64,000 bases of DNA from Actinoplanes regularis (GTDB lineage Bacteria > Actinomycetota > Actinomycetes > Mycobacteriales > Micromonosporaceae). Made by a program: the position numbers and the translations under genes. Location of the stretch: positions 62,001 through 126,000 of the forward strand of contig NZ_FZNR01000004.1 of NCBI RefSeq assembly GCF_900188005.1, read 5' to 3'. Of the stretch, positions 10,107 to 19,332 are shown one piece after another (position 1 is the first letter of the stretch; each line of letters begins with the position of its first letter). The notes beneath the pieces are model-generated. The model ran no database searches. It worked only from the letters and a program-made list of their open reading frames with translations, and was not told the origin of the DNA.

Positions 10107-11624
10107 ATGAGCGTTCGACGAATTATGGGAACCGAGGTCGAGTACGGCATTTCGGTGCCCGGTCAGCCCGGAGCCAACCCGATGGTGACCTCGTCCCAGG
10201 TGGTCAACGCCTACGGTGCCCGGCCGGAGCTCAACCGGGGACAGCGCGCACGCTGGGACTACGAGGAGGAGTCCCCGCTGCGCGACGCGCGCGGGTTCAC
10301 CTATTCGGGCGCCGCCTACGACCCGGCCGAGGCGCTGGCCGACGAGGATCTGGGCCTGGCCAACGTGATATTGACCAATGGCGCCCGGCTCTACGTCGAC
10401 CACGCGCACCCGGAGTACAGCACTCCCGAGTGCACCAACCCCCTCGACGTGGTCAAGTGGGACAAGGCCGGCGAGCGGGTGATGGCCGAGGCGTCCCGGC
10501 GGGCCGCCACCATCCCCGGCGCGCACCGCATCCAGCTCTACAAGAACAACACCGACAACAAGGGCGCGTCGTACGGGTCGCACGAGAACTACCTGATGCG
10601 TCGCCAGACCCCGTTCGCGGACATCGTCGCGCACCTCACCCCGTTCTTCGTGACCCGGCAGATCTTCACCGGTGTCGGCCGGGTCGGTCTCGGCCAGGAC
10701 GGCAGCGGCGCCGGCTTCCAGATCTCCTCCCGGGCCGACTTCTTCGAGGTCGAGGTCGGACTGGAGACGACGCTCAAGCGGCCGATCATCAACACCCGCG
10801 ACGAGCCGCACGCCGACGCCGACAAGTACCGGCGCCTGCACGTGATCATCGGCGACGCGAACCTCTCGGAGATCTCCAGCTACCTCAAGATGGGCACCAC
10901 CTCGCTGGTGCTCAACATGATCGAGGAGAAGGTGTTCACCGGCGAGCTGGGCATCGCCGACCCGGTCAGCGAGCTCAAGGCGGTCAGCCACGACCCGTCG
11001 CTCAAGCACCTGATGCGGCTGCGGGACGGCCGCCGGCTGACCGCGCTGGACCTGCAGTGGGCGTACTACGAGCGGGCCCGGGCGTTCGTGGACGAGCGCT
11101 ACGGCGACGACGTCGACGAGCAGACCACCGACGTGCTCGACCGCTGGGAGGACATGCTCGACAAGCTCGGCCGGGACCCGATGCTCTGCTCCGACACCTT
11201 GGACTGGGTGGCCAAGCTGCGGCTGCTGGAGGGCTACCGGGAGCGGGAGAACCTGAACTGGTCCTCGCCCAAGCTGCAGCTGGTCGACCTGCAGTACGCG
11301 GATGTCCGCCCGGAGAAGGGCCTCTACCACCGCCTGGTGGCCCGGGGGTCGATGAAGACCCTGCTGGACCCGGACGAGACCCAGCGCGCGATGTACGAGC
11401 CGCCGGAGGACACCCGGGCGTACTTCCGTGGCCGCTGCCTCGCCCAGTTCGCCTCCGAAGTGGTCGCCGCCAGCTGGGACTCGGTGATCTTCGATGTCGG
11501 GCGGGAGTCGCTCGTCCGGGTGCCGATGATGGAGCCGGAGCGCGGGACCAGGAAGCACGTCGGCGCCCTCTTCGACACCTGTGAGAGCGCCAAGGACCTG
11601 CTCGAGATGATCACCAGTCGGTAA
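10107..11624 (+). CDS. dop: Dop, depupylase / Pup deamidase
   Basis: A 505-residue carboxylate-amine ligase-fold enzyme homologous to PafA. It begins [16 protein letters not shown], the family's metal/ATP-binding start, and carries the about 40-residue Dop loop insertion early on (residues about 40-80) that PafA lacks. Shared core motifs include [19 protein letters not shown] and [19 protein letters not shown]. Dop removes Pup from substrates, and deamidates Pup-Gln in species whose Pup ends in Gln. Here Pup ends in Glu, so depupylation should be its only role. ATG 10107 is used because the conserved start follows within 4 residues; an ATG at 10065 is less likely. Confidence 0.95.
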   Translation: MSVRRIMGTEVEYGISVPGQPGANPMVTSSQVVNAYGARPELNRGQRARWDYEEESPLRDARGFTYSGAAYDPAEALADEDLGLANVILTNGARLYVDHAHPEYSTPECTNPLDVVKWDKAGERVMAEASRRAATIPGAHRIQLYKNNTDNKGASYGSHENYLMRRQTPFADIVAHLTPFFVTRQIFTGVGRVGLGQDGSGAGFQISSRADFFEVEVGLETTLKRPIINTRDEPHADADKYRRLHVIIGDANLSEISSYLKMGTTSLVLNMIEEKVFTGELGIADPVSELKAVSHDPSLKHLMRLRDGRRLTALDLQWAYYERARAFVDERYGDDVDEQTTDVLDRWEDMLDKLGRDPMLCSDTLDWVAKLRLLEGYRERENLNWSSPKLQLVDLQYADVRPEKGLYHRLVARGSMKTLLDPDETQRAMYEPPEDTRAYFRGRCLAQFASEVVAASWDSVIFDVGRESLVRVPMMEPERGTRKHVGALFDTCESAKDLLEMITSR

Positions 11625-11626
11625 TA

Positions 11627-11652
11627 AAACACCCGTTGCGGCGGGGGTGTTT
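11627..11652 (+). terminator. Hairpin between dop and pup
   Basis: AAACACCC pairs with GGGTGTTT around a 10-nt loop, 3 nt after the dop stop codon. The downstream arm ends in TTT, so it can act as an intrinsic terminator. Confidence 0.6.
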
Positions 11653-11668
11653 CGTCACAGCCGCGAGG

Positions 11669-11674
11669 TAGGTT
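11669..11674 (+). promoter_or_regulatory. -10 box TAGGTT upstream of pup
   Basis: TAGGTT lies between the dop hairpin and pup, 52 nt before the pup ATG, which itself has an AAAAGGGGGA ribosome site. It supports separate transcription of pup. Confidence 0.4.
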
Positions 11675-11725
11675 TTTGGTACCCGATGTTGTAAGAGCTT
11701 CGGGTGGCTGAAAAGGGGGACATCC

Positions 11726-11941
11726 ATGGCAACCCGAGACACAGGTGGTCAGTCGCAGAGCGACCGCAGTCGTAGCGACCAGGAGATCGAGGACGTCACC
11801 GTCGAGGCCAACCCCGAGGTAGCCGAGCGGCACGCGGAGCTCACCGAGGACGTGGACGACCTGCTGGACGAGATCGACTCCGTCCTCGAGGAAAACGCCG
11901 AGGAATTTGTGCGGGGATACGTGCAAAAGGGTGGGGAATAG
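11726..11941 (+). CDS. pup: Prokaryotic ubiquitin-like protein Pup, ending Gly-Gly-Glu
   Basis: A 71-residue intrinsically disordered, very acidic modifier. The central part (ERHAELTEDVDDLLDEIDS) forms a helix on the Arc coiled coil in homologues, and the C-terminus is VRGYVQKGGE. The codons are AAG GGT GGG GAA TAG, so the last residue is Glu, the form ligated directly by PafA; Mycobacterium encodes Gln and needs Dop to deamidate it. The gene is flanked by hairpins on both sides and has its own ribosome site and -10 box, so it is probably expressed alone and strongly. Confidence 0.97.
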   Translation: MATRDTGGQSQSDRSRSDQEIEDVTVEANPEVAERHAELTEDVDDLLDEIDSVLEENAEEFVRGYVQKGGE

Positions 11942-11977
11942 CAGCGTTTGTCCGATTCGACAGGATCGGACGAGGAT

Positions 11978-12008
11978 CAGCCGGGCGCCCGTTTCGGGCG
12001 CCCGGCTG
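11978..12008 (+). terminator. Strong hairpin after pup
   Basis: A 14-bp GC-rich perfect stem (CAGCCGGGCGCCCG) with a TTT loop lies 37 nt after the pup stop. A smaller inverted repeat (TCCGAT/ATCGGA) precedes it at 11951-11970. Confidence 0.65.
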
Positions 12009-12131
12009 TCATAGACGTGGACGACACGGGAATTAAAGATCATCGCACTGGATGGGTGTGCGGGATATGGTTCTTCAACCGCAGCGGCGGCCCTTCCGCG
12101 CCGGTGCGATCACGTATCTGAAAGGAACCAC

Positions 12132-12974
12132 GTGGCGACGGGCTTTGATCCATCCGGACGTCTGCCGGACATCTTTCTCAACACAGGGACGTCCTCCTTC
12201 ACGCAGTTCCTGAGCGCGGCGGCCCCGGAGCTGCTGCCGGGCCGACGACCGCTGCCGCCGGGCCTCTCCGCCGGCGACGCCGCGCCGCACGGCACCACGA
12301 TCATCGCGATCGCGACGGCCGAGGGTGTCGTGATGGCCGGTGACCGCCGGGCGACCATGGGAAACCTGATCGCCAGCAGGGACATCAAGAAGGTCCATCC
12401 CGCCGACTCCTACTCGCTGATCGGCATCGCCGGCACCGCCGGTATCGGCATCGAGCTGATCCGGCTGTTCCAGGTGGAGCTGGAGCACTACGAGAAGACC
12501 GAGGGCGCGATGCTCTCGCTCGACGGTAAGGCGAACCGGCTGGCCGCGATGGTCCGCGGTAATCTGGGCGCGGCGATGCAGGGCCTGGCCGTGGTCCCGC
12601 TCTTCGCCGGCTTCGACCTCTCGCCGCTGGATTCGGCCCGGGCCGGCCGCATCTTCAGCTTCGACGTGGCCGGTGGTCTCTATGAGGAGACCGGCTACGA
12701 GGCGATCGGCTCCGGCTCGCTGTTCGCCAAGGCGGCGCTGAAGAAGAAGTACCGGCCGGGCGTCAGCACCGACGAGGCCGTGCGGCTCGCGGTCGAGGCG
12801 CTCTACGACGCCGCGGACGACGACACCGCGACCGGCGGGCCCGACCTCACCCGCAAGATTTACCCGGTGGTGATGACCGCTACGGCGAACGGAACCACCC
12901 GGCTCAGCGAAGCGGAGATCACCACGGTGGCCGAGCAGGTCGTCTCGGGACGCATGGAGAACCCGGGCGGTTGA
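12132..12974 (+). CDS. prcB: Proteasome beta subunit PrcB
   Basis: A 280-residue precursor. Residues 1-54 are a propeptide; cleavage at Gly54-Thr55 ([10 protein letters not shown]) exposes the catalytic Thr55. Other Ntn-hydrolase features are present: [11 protein letters not shown] (Asp17-equivalent) and the Lys33 region in SRDIKKV. It assembles with PrcA into the 28-subunit core and is the proteolytic subunit. GTG 12132 follows AAAGGA at the right spacing. The gene lies 157 nt after the pup hairpin, so it probably heads its own unit with prcA, which starts 32 nt downstream. Confidence 0.96.
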   Translation: MATGFDPSGRLPDIFLNTGTSSFTQFLSAAAPELLPGRRPLPPGLSAGDAAPHGTTIIAIATAEGVVMAGDRRATMGNLIASRDIKKVHPADSYSLIGIAGTAGIGIELIRLFQVELEHYEKTEGAMLSLDGKANRLAAMVRGNLGAAMQGLAVVPLFAGFDLSPLDSARAGRIFSFDVAGGLYEETGYEAIGSGSLFAKAALKKKYRPGVSTDEAVRLAVEALYDAADDDTATGGPDLTRKIYPVVMTATANGTTRLSEAEITTVAEQVVSGRMENPGG

Positions 12975-13006
12975 TCCGCACTACGGAAGAAGAGGAGTAG
13001 CCACCC

Positions 13007-13801
13007 GTGGCCATGCAGTTCTACGCATCGCCCGAGCAGGTCCAGCGGGACCGCTCGGAGTACGCCCGCAAGGGCATCGCCCGCGGCCGCTCGGCCGTGG
13101 TGCTTTCGTACGAGGGCGGCATCCTGCTCGTCGCCGAGAACATCACCACCCTTCGCAAGATCAGCGAGATCTACGACCGAATCGCGTTCGCCGCGGTGGG
13201 CCGGTACAACGAGTTCGAGAGCCTGCGCCGGGCCGGCGTGCGGATGGCGGACATGACCGGGCTCACCTACGACCGCCGGGACGTCACCGGGCGGGCGCTG
13301 GCGAACGCGTACACGCAGACGCTCGGTGCGATCTTCTCGGAGACGCAGAAGCCGTACGAGGTGGAGATCTGCATCGCGCAGGTCGGCGCCACCCCGGACC
13401 AGGACGAGCTCTACCGGATCATGTACGACGGCTCGGCGCTCGACGAGCCCGGTTTCATGGCCATGGGCGGGCAGGCCGAGGCGATCTCCGCCGTGCTGCG
13501 TGAGCGGCACGACGTCAACGCCGACCTGCCGACCGCGCTCGCCCTGGCCGCCGAGGCGCTGGGCAGCGTCGGTGGGGAGAACGGGCAGACCCGCACGTTG
13601 ACCGCCAAGCAGCTCGAGGTCGCGGTGCTGGACCGGCGCCGGGTGGGCCGGACGTTCCGCCGGATCGCCGACGCCGCTCTGCTGACCCTGCTCGGGCACG
13701 AGTCGGTGCCCGACGCGGACCTCGGTGAGACCGACGCGGCCCCGCCGGCACCGGCCGACAGCAAGCCGGTCGAGTCGGCCGCCTCGGAGGACACCGAGTA
13801 A
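13007..13801 (+). CDS. prcA: Proteasome alpha subunit PrcA
   Basis: A 264-residue alpha subunit. The N-terminal stretch ([24 protein letters not shown]) is the gate and H0 helix; it lacks a catalytic Thr, as expected. The central alpha/beta sandwich runs to about residue 235, followed by an acidic Ala/Pro tail that may be disordered. PrcA rings gate the core and bind the GQYL tail of Arc. GTG 13007 follows GGAGTAG. It is co-transcribed with prcB, and a hairpin follows its stop. Confidence 0.96.
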   Translation: MAMQFYASPEQVQRDRSEYARKGIARGRSAVVLSYEGGILLVAENITTLRKISEIYDRIAFAAVGRYNEFESLRRAGVRMADMTGLTYDRRDVTGRALANAYTQTLGAIFSETQKPYEVEICIAQVGATPDQDELYRIMYDGSALDEPGFMAMGGQAEAISAVLRERHDVNADLPTALALAAEALGSVGGENGQTRTLTAKQLEVAVLDRRRVGRTFRRIADAALLTLLGHESVPDADLGETDAAPPAPADSKPVESAASEDTE

Positions 13802-13812
13802 CGATCGAGGAG

Positions 13813-13840
13813 ACGGGCGTGGCCTTCCGGCCGCGCCCGT
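13813..13840 (+). terminator. Hairpin after prcA
   Basis: A 12-bp stem (ACGGGCGTGGCC with GGCCGCGCCCGT, one G-U pair) with a TTCC loop starts 11 nt after the prcA stop and is followed by TTCT. It separates prcBA from pafA. Confidence 0.6.
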
Positions 13841-13925
13841 TTCTGCATGGACCGATCCCGGCAAAAGCTACCGGAAGCCTGATTCTGGGGCCTCGTGGTG
13901 ACTGCCGTTACGACTCGGATACGGC

Positions 13926-13931
13926 TAGTGT
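13926..13931 (+). promoter_or_regulatory. -10 box TAGTGT, leaderless promoter of pafA
   Basis: TAGTGT ends 6 nt before the pafA ATG and no ribosome site is present, so pafA is probably transcribed from its start codon. Confidence 0.5.
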
Positions 13932-13937
13932 TTCGTC

Positions 13938-15296
13938 ATGGAACGGCGAATTTTCGGCCTCGAGACCGAGTACGGAGTCACGTGTACCTATCGGGGGCAG
14001 CGGCGGCTGTCGCCGGACGAGGTGGCCCGCTACCTGTTCCGCCGAGTCGTCTCGTGGGGTCGCAGCAGCAACGTCTTCCTTCGTAACGGATCCCGCCTCT
14101 ACCTCGACGTCGGTTCCCACCCGGAATACGCCACCGCCGAATGTGACTCCGTCACCGACCTGGTCGCGCACGACCGGGCCGGCGAGCGGATCCTCGAGGG
14201 CCTGCTCGTCGACGCGGAGAAGCGTCTGCACGACGAGGGCATCGCGGGGGAGATATACCTCTTCAAGAACAACACCGACTCGGCCGGCAACTCCTACGGC
14301 TGCCACGAGAACTACCTGGTCTCCCGGCACGGTGAGTTCGGCCGGCTCGCGGACGTGCTCATCCCGTTCCTGGTCACCCGGCAGCTGATCTGCGGCGCGG
14401 GCAAGGTGCTGCAGACGCCGCGCGGCGCGGTCTTCTGTCTGTCCCAGCGCGCCGAGCACATCTGGGAGGGCGTCTCCAGCGCGACGACGCGGTCCCGGCC
14501 GATCATCAACACCCGCGACGAGCCGCACGCCGACGCGGAGCGTTACCGCCGCCTGCACGTGATCGTCGGCGACTCGAACATGAACGAGGTCACCACGCTG
14601 CTCAAGGTCGGCAGTGCGGACATCGTGCTGCGCATGATCGAGGCCGGCGTGGTGATGCGCGATCTCTCCCTGGAGAACCCGATCCGGGCGATCCGCGAGG
14701 TCAGCCACGACATCACCGGCCGCCGCAAGATCCGACTGGCGAACAACAAGGAGGTCTCCGCGCTCGAGATCCAGCAGGAGTACCTGGCGAAGGCCACCGA
14801 GTTCGTCGAGCGCCGCGGCGGCGACCCGGTCGCCAAGCGCGTCGTCGAGCTCTGGGGGCGGGTGCTCACCGCGATCGAGAGTGAGAACCTCGACCCGGTC
14901 GCCCGCGAGATCGACTGGGTGACGAAGTACAAGCTGATCGAGCGCTACCAGGCCAAGCACGACATCCCGATGTCGCATCCGCGGATCGCCCAGCTCGACC
15001 TGGCCTATCACGACGTCCGCCGGGGCCGGGGCCTCTACGCCCTGATGGAGAAGCGCAAGCAGGTCGACCGCATCGCCAACGACCTGCAGATCTTCGAGGC
15101 GAAGGAGACGCCGCCGCAGACCACCCGGGCCCGGTTGCGCGGCGAGTTCATCCGGCACGCCCAGGAGAAGCGGCGGGACTTCACCGTGGACTGGGTCCAC
15201 CTCAAGCTCAACGACCAGGCGCAGCGCACGGTCCTCTGCAAGGACCCGTTCCGCGCCTACGACGAGCGCGTGGAGCGGCTCATCGCCAGCATGTGA
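13938..15296 (+). CDS. pafA: Pup-protein ligase PafA
   Basis: A 452-residue enzyme that uses ATP to join the C-terminal Glu of Pup to substrate lysines. It starts [16 protein letters not shown], with the conserved catalytic Glu/metal region, then [14 protein letters not shown] (with the essential Asp), [20 protein letters not shown] and [19 protein letters not shown]. It lacks the Dop loop seen in its paralogue upstream. The C-terminal domain binds substrates. Length and motifs match the family. It is preceded by its own leaderless promoter and the prcA hairpin. Confidence 0.97.
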   Translation: MERRIFGLETEYGVTCTYRGQRRLSPDEVARYLFRRVVSWGRSSNVFLRNGSRLYLDVGSHPEYATAECDSVTDLVAHDRAGERILEGLLVDAEKRLHDEGIAGEIYLFKNNTDSAGNSYGCHENYLVSRHGEFGRLADVLIPFLVTRQLICGAGKVLQTPRGAVFCLSQRAEHIWEGVSSATTRSRPIINTRDEPHADAERYRRLHVIVGDSNMNEVTTLLKVGSADIVLRMIEAGVVMRDLSLENPIRAIREVSHDITGRRKIRLANNKEVSALEIQQEYLAKATEFVERRGGDPVAKRVVELWGRVLTAIESENLDPVAREIDWVTKYKLIERYQAKHDIPMSHPRIAQLDLAYHDVRRGRGLYALMEKRKQVDRIANDLQIFEAKETPPQTTRARLRGEFIRHAQEKRRDFTVDWVHLKLNDQAQRTVLCKDPFRAYDERVERLIASM

Positions 15297-15346
15297 GGCA
15301 CCTGGCAACGGATGTGGCCGACTGATCGACCACGGGTGACGGGAGC

Positions 15347-15352
15347 TACGCT
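15347..15352 (+). promoter_or_regulatory. Possible -10 box TACGCT before a small membrane protein gene
   Basis: TACGCT ends 9 nt before ATG 15362, slightly longer than the 6-8 nt seen for other leaderless starts in this window. Confidence 0.35.
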
Positions 15353-15361
15353 GGCCGGGCT

Positions 15362-15577
15362 ATGACATCGTCCTACTCCGGCCAGCCCGGACCGCCCGGA
15401 GATTCCGGTTCCGGGAAGAAGCCTCGGCTCAGCCGGGCCGAGCGCCGCCGGGAGCGCATCCGCCAGCAGATCCACGAGGCACGCCACGGACGCCACATCG
15501 TCCCGACCTGGGTGATGGCGCTGATCCTCGGTCTCCTCCTGGCCGGCTGGCTCTACCTGATCATCACCAGCAGGTAA
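15362..15577 (+). CDS. Small single-pass membrane protein
   Basis: A 71-residue protein. Residues 1-20 are Gly/Pro/Ser rich, 21-48 are strongly basic (RAERRRERIRQQIHEARHGR), and 50-68 are one hydrophobic helix ending in TSR. Topology would be N-in by the positive-inside rule. It has no ribosome site and may be leaderless. It lies between pafA and a diguanylate cyclase on the same strand. The function is unknown. Confidence 0.65.
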   Translation: MTSSYSGQPGPPGDSGSGKKPRLSRAERRRERIRQQIHEARHGRHIVPTWVMALILGLLLAGWLYLIITSR

Positions 15578-15672
15578 CCGGGCCGGGCCGCGCCCGGCGA
15601 CGGAGACGACCGCGACCGGAAAACAGCGTATTCGCAACCCGCCGGCAACCGGGCCGACGTGTTCTTGGCCCG

Positions 15673-17169
15673 GTGACGTTCGAGACGGTGATGACGGCGG
15701 GCCGCCACCGCCGGGCGCGGGCGGCGTTCGCCACGCAGGCGACGTTCGCCGCGCTGGTGTTCCTCGCCCTCGCGGCGTACCAGTTCATTCCGGACAATGA
15801 CTGGTGGACCTGCACCTGGCAGATCGCGATCGGCTGGTCCGCCGCGGCCGCGATCGTGCTCGGTGCGCGCCGGCTGCCGCGCCGCGACCGTACCCCCTGG
15901 TGGTTCTTCGCCGCGGGCGTCTTCTGCAACGCCTCCGGCATCGCGGTCGCCAAGATCAGTGAGAACGTCTGGCACCTGGACGACCTGCCCACCCCGGCCG
16001 ACCCGTTCTTCCTCGGCCTGTACCCGCTGTGCGCGGTCGGGATGGGCCTCCTGATCCGCCGCCGCGACGAGTGGCGCAACCGGAGCGCGCTGCTCGACGC
16101 GGCCACCATCACCACCGGTTTCGGCCTGCTCGCCTGGATCTACGTGATCGCCCCGATCGACCTGGACGAGTCGATGGGCCGATGGGCGCACGCCACCCAG
16201 GTCGCCTACCCGATCGGTGACCTGCTGCTGCTGGCCATGATGGTTCGCCTGCTGCGCAGCAGCGGCAGCCGGGGCGCGTCGCTGTGGTGGCTGGGCGGCG
16301 CGCTGGCCGCCCTGCTGATCGGCGACAGCGCCTGGGTTGTTCTGGACAATCTCGGCACCGTCGGCCTGACGCTCGAGGACACGCCGTGGTTCCGGCGGCT
16401 GCTGGAATCGGTGTTCCTGGTGGCGTTCGCGCTCTTCGGGATCGCCGCCCTGGATCCCGCCGCGACCCGCCTGGGCCAGTCGGCGCAGAAGCAGACCACC
16501 CGGCTCGGTCCCGGGCTGCTGGCGCTGCTGACCGGTGCCTCGCTGATCGCGCCCGGTCTGCTCGCGGTGCAGTTGGGCGACGGGCAACTGGCCAACGGCT
16601 GGAGCATCGTGGTCGGTTCGACCGTGCTGTTCCTGCTGGTGGTGGGCCGGATGGCGGGGCTGCTCCGGGAGGTCGAGCGGCAGGCCGGACAGCTGCGCGC
16701 CCTGGCTCGCTCGGACGAGCTGACCGGGCTGCCGAACCGGCGTGCCTGGAACGACGAACTGCCGCACGCCCTGGAGCGGGCGCGCCGCGGCGCCGAGTCG
16801 GTCGCCGTCGCCATCGTCGACCTGGACCACTTCAAACACTTCAACGACACGTTCGGGCATCCGGCCGGTGACCGGCTGCTCAAGGCGGCCAGCGCGGCCT
16901 GGCACGGCACGCTCCGCAAGGTGGACCTGATCGCCCGCTACGGCGGCGAGGAGTTCGTCGTGCTGCTGCCCGGGGCCGACGCGGCGCACGGGCACTTCGT
17001 GCTGACCCGGATGCTCGCCGTGACCCCGCTCGGGCAGACGTTCTCGGCCGGTCTGGCCGTCTGGAACGGCGAGGAGACCTCGGACGAGCTGTTGCAACGG
17101 GCCGACGAGGCGCTCTACCTGGCCAAGGACCGGGGACGGAACCGGATCGAGATGCCCCTGGCGGCCTAG
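15673..17169 (+). CDS. Membrane-bound GGDEF diguanylate cyclase
   Basis: A 498-residue protein. About nine hydrophobic segments cover residues 20-335, forming a MASE-like sensor, followed by a GGDEF domain starting at ARSDELTGLPNRRAW. The signature is YGGEEF at residues 423-428, so two GTP should be joined into c-di-GMP. An RxxD inhibitory site (RKVD) lies exactly five residues before GGEEF, so product feedback is expected. No EAL domain is attached. Start GTG 15673 is followed by an alternative GTG/ATG at 15688-15691. Its TAG stop shares the tetranucleotide CTAG with the stop of the convergent DUF3866 gene. Confidence 0.9.
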   Translation: MTFETVMTAGRHRRARAAFATQATFAALVFLALAAYQFIPDNDWWTCTWQIAIGWSAAAAIVLGARRLPRRDRTPWWFFAAGVFCNASGIAVAKISENVWHLDDLPTPADPFFLGLYPLCAVGMGLLIRRRDEWRNRSALLDAATITTGFGLLAWIYVIAPIDLDESMGRWAHATQVAYPIGDLLLLAMMVRLLRSSGSRGASLWWLGGALAALLIGDSAWVVLDNLGTVGLTLEDTPWFRRLLESVFLVAFALFGIAALDPAATRLGQSAQKQTTRLGPGLLALLTGASLIAPGLLAVQLGDGQLANGWSIVVGSTVLFLLVVGRMAGLLREVERQAGQLRALARSDELTGLPNRRAWNDELPHALERARRGAESVAVAIVDLDHFKHFNDTFGHPAGDRLLKAASAAWHGTLRKVDLIARYGGEEFVVLLPGADAAHGHFVLTRMLAVTPLGQTFSAGLAVWNGEETSDELLQRADEALYLAKDRGRNRIEMPLAA

Positions 17170-18242
17170 CGGGACGCCAGGAGCGCCGCGGCGTGCCGCC
17201 CGGCGGCGGCCGCGGCCAGGAAGTAGACATGGTCCTGGTCCAGCTTGCGGCCCATCGTCGAGAGCGGCACCGGGCTTGCCCGCAACGCCTCGTCCAGGCC
17301 GTCGACGGGAACGCCGATGATGCGGTGACGCTCGCGCAACGGTTCCAGCGAGGCGGCCAGGTCCGCCGGAAGACCCTCCGGCACCGGCAGGTCCGCGCTG
17401 GTCAGAGCGATTTTCCCGTACGCCGTGAGGCTGTGGTGCGACACCCCACGATGCCGGTCGCGGCCGTCGGCGTCGGAGATCCGTAGCGATCCCACCGGAC
17501 GCCCGCCGAGCACCGCGATCGCGTTGACCGCCTCGCCCAGCGCCACCCCGGAGAACCCCCAGGTGGTGCCGGTGCCCAGATTGCCCGGCCCCTGCGCCAC
17601 GATCGTCACGTCCGCGCCCAGGACGTGCCGGGCGGCGAGCAGCCCGGTGTGCACCGTGCTCGCCTCCAGGTCCCCGCCGAACGCCTGCCCGGTGGTGACC
17701 GTCCCGACGAGGTGACCGGCGAGGCCGTCGAGGGTGCGGGAGAACCAGGCCGGCAGCGCCCCGCCGTCGGTCATCACGTACGCGACGCGGGCGCCGGGCC
17801 GGTCGGCGTGGATCCCGGCCAGGATCGCCGGCAGCGCCGAGTGCAGGTCCGCGGTGACCACCGGCATCCCGTCGAGGGACTCGGCCGCCTCCATGACGGC
17901 TCGGTGCGGCGAGGCCTCCTCGTCCACACCGAGCAGGATCGGCTGCAACGGGGTGTAGCGGGCCTTGACCAGATGCCCCCGGGCGCGGGTCGTCCCGTCG
18001 TCGGCCGGATCCGCGGGGAGCCGGTCGGGCAGGGCCACCACCAGCGCATACCCACCGGTCCCGAGGCCCATGACCAGCGCACCGACGTTGAGCAGCACCC
18101 GGTCGCCGGGCTCGGGGGAGCCGACGAGCGCGGGGTAGGCGAGGGCCCGCGTCGGCTCACCGTCGCAGACGACGTCCAGCTCGACGGCGCCCCGCCAGCC
18201 GCGCCGTACCGCGAGAACCGTCCCGGACCGCCACCGCACCAT
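17166..18242 (-). CDS. DUF3866 family protein
   Basis: A 358-residue protein recognised as the DUF3866 family by its overall pattern: an N-terminal beta-rich part (GDRVLLNVGALVMGLGTGGYALVV), then KARYTPLQPILLGVDEEASPH, TVTTGQAFGGDLEA, and VAQGPGNLGTGTTWGFSG. No enzymatic role is established. It has no signal peptide or membrane segments and is probably cytoplasmic. ATG 18242 begins where conservation starts; the open frame extends upstream but overlaps the pafB promoter. It is divergent from pafB, a common arrangement in actinobacteria. Confidence 0.85.
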   Translation of the reverse strand: MVRWRSGTVLAVRRGWRGAVELDVVCDGEPTRALAYPALVGSPEPGDRVLLNVGALVMGLGTGGYALVVALPDRLPADPADDGTTRARGHLVKARYTPLQPILLGVDEEASPHRAVMEAAESLDGMPVVTADLHSALPAILAGIHADRPGARVAYVMTDGGALPAWFSRTLDGLAGHLVGTVTTGQAFGGDLEASTVHTGLLAARHVLGADVTIVAQGPGNLGTGTTWGFSGVALGEAVNAIAVLGGRPVGSLRISDADGRDRHRGVSHHSLTAYGKIALTSADLPVPEGLPADLAASLEPLRERHRIIGVPVDGLDEALRASPVPLSTMGRKLDQDHVYFLAAAAAGRHAAALLASR

Positions 18243-18323
18243 GTGCGGGACCCTATCGGTCGAGGCGGGCGTCGATGCGGTCGCGTCCCGGGTCACGAAT
18301 AACGGTCGGGATGCGCGGGCTGC

Positions 18324-18329
18324 TAGGTT
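18324..18329 (+). promoter_or_regulatory. -10 box TAGGTT, leaderless promoter of pafB
   Basis: TAGGTT ends 7 nt before GTG 18337 and no ribosome site is present. Confidence 0.5.
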
Positions 18330-18336
18330 TCCTGTC

Positions 18337-19332
18337 GTGTCGCGCACTCGCACCGAGCGCCTGGTTAACCTGGTGATCTGCCTCCTGTCCACGCGGCGGT
18401 TCCTGACCGCTGTGCAGATCGCCGCGACCGTGCCCGGCTACGAGCACGATCCCGACGATCCGCGGGACCACGAGGCCTTCCAGCGCAAGTTCGAGCGGGA
18501 CAAGGCCGAGCTGCGGGAACTCGGTGTTCCCCTGGAGACCGGGACCGCGAGCGTCTTCGACCAGGAGCCGGGTTACCGCATCGCGCAGCGTGAGTACGCG
18601 CTGCCCGACATCCTGCTCGAACCGGACGAGGCCGCCGCGGTGGGCATCGCCGCGCGGCTCTGGCAGCATGCCGGGCTGGCCGCCGCCGCGTCGTCGGGGC
18701 TGGCCAAGCTGCGGGCCGCCGGCGTGGAGGTGGATCCGCAGGCCACCCTCGGGGTGGAGCCGGTGGTCACGGTCGACCCGGCGTTCGGGCCGCTGACCGC
18801 GGCCGCCCGGGCGCGCCGCGCGGTGACCTTCAAATATCGCGTCCCCGAGGTCGACGAGCCGAGTGCCCGCAGGCTGGAGCCGTGGGGCGTGGTCTGCTGG
18901 CGAGGCCGGTGGTACGTGGTCGGTCACGACAAGGACCGCGGCGCCACCCGCTGCTTCCGGCTGTCCCGGATCGTCGGCGACGTCCGCGCGGTCGGCCGGC
19001 CGGACGCGTTCACCCCGCCGGAGGACGCCGACCTGATCAGTCACGTGGCGCGCAGCTCCGGGCCGATCGCCCGCACCGGCCGCGCGACGGTCACCGTCCG
19101 CCACGGCCGCGCCGCCGGTCTGCGCCGGCTGGCGCGCGAGGTCGTCCCGGGGCCGGATGCCGACAAACTTCTCATCTCGTACGGGGATCCGGAGTGGCTC
19201 GCCTCGCGGATCGCCGGCTACGGCCCGGACGCCCGCGCGGACGGCCCACCCGAGCTGCGTGACGCGGTGATCCAGCAGCTCAAGGAGCTCGCCGCCCGGC
19301 ACGACCGGACCGCCCCGGCGGGTGCGAAGTGA
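18337..19332 (+). CDS. pafB: WYL-domain transcriptional activator PafB
   Basis: A 331-residue regulator with an N-terminal winged helix (RTERLVNLVICLLSTRRFLTAVQIA), a WYL domain around residues 140-220 (CWRGRWYVVGHDKDRGATRCFRLSRI) and a WCX extension. In mycobacteria PafB and PafC form a complex that activates the LexA-independent DNA-damage response; they are named only for proximity to pafA. GTG 18337 follows the -10 box. Its stop overlaps the pafC start (GTGA), so the two subunits are translationally coupled. Confidence 0.93.
   Translation: MSRTRTERLVNLVICLLSTRRFLTAVQIAATVPGYEHDPDDPRDHEAFQRKFERDKAELRELGVPLETGTASVFDQEPGYRIAQREYALPDILLEPDEAAAVGIAARLWQHAGLAAAASSGLAKLRAAGVEVDPQATLGVEPVVTVDPAFGPLTAAARARRAVTFKYRVPEVDEPSARRLEPWGVVCWRGRWYVVGHDKDRGATRCFRLSRIVGDVRAVGRPDAFTPPEDADLISHVARSSGPIARTGRATVTVRHGRAAGLRRLAREVVPGPDADKLLISYGDPEWLASRIAGYGPDARADGPPELRDAVIQQLKELAARHDRTAPAGAK

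Noticed and set aside
18300..18336. A PafBC (RecA-NDp type) self-activation motif upstream of pafB
   Set aside because: GGTCGGGAT lies 11-12 bp before the -10 box rather than 8, and matches TTGTCRGTG poorly.
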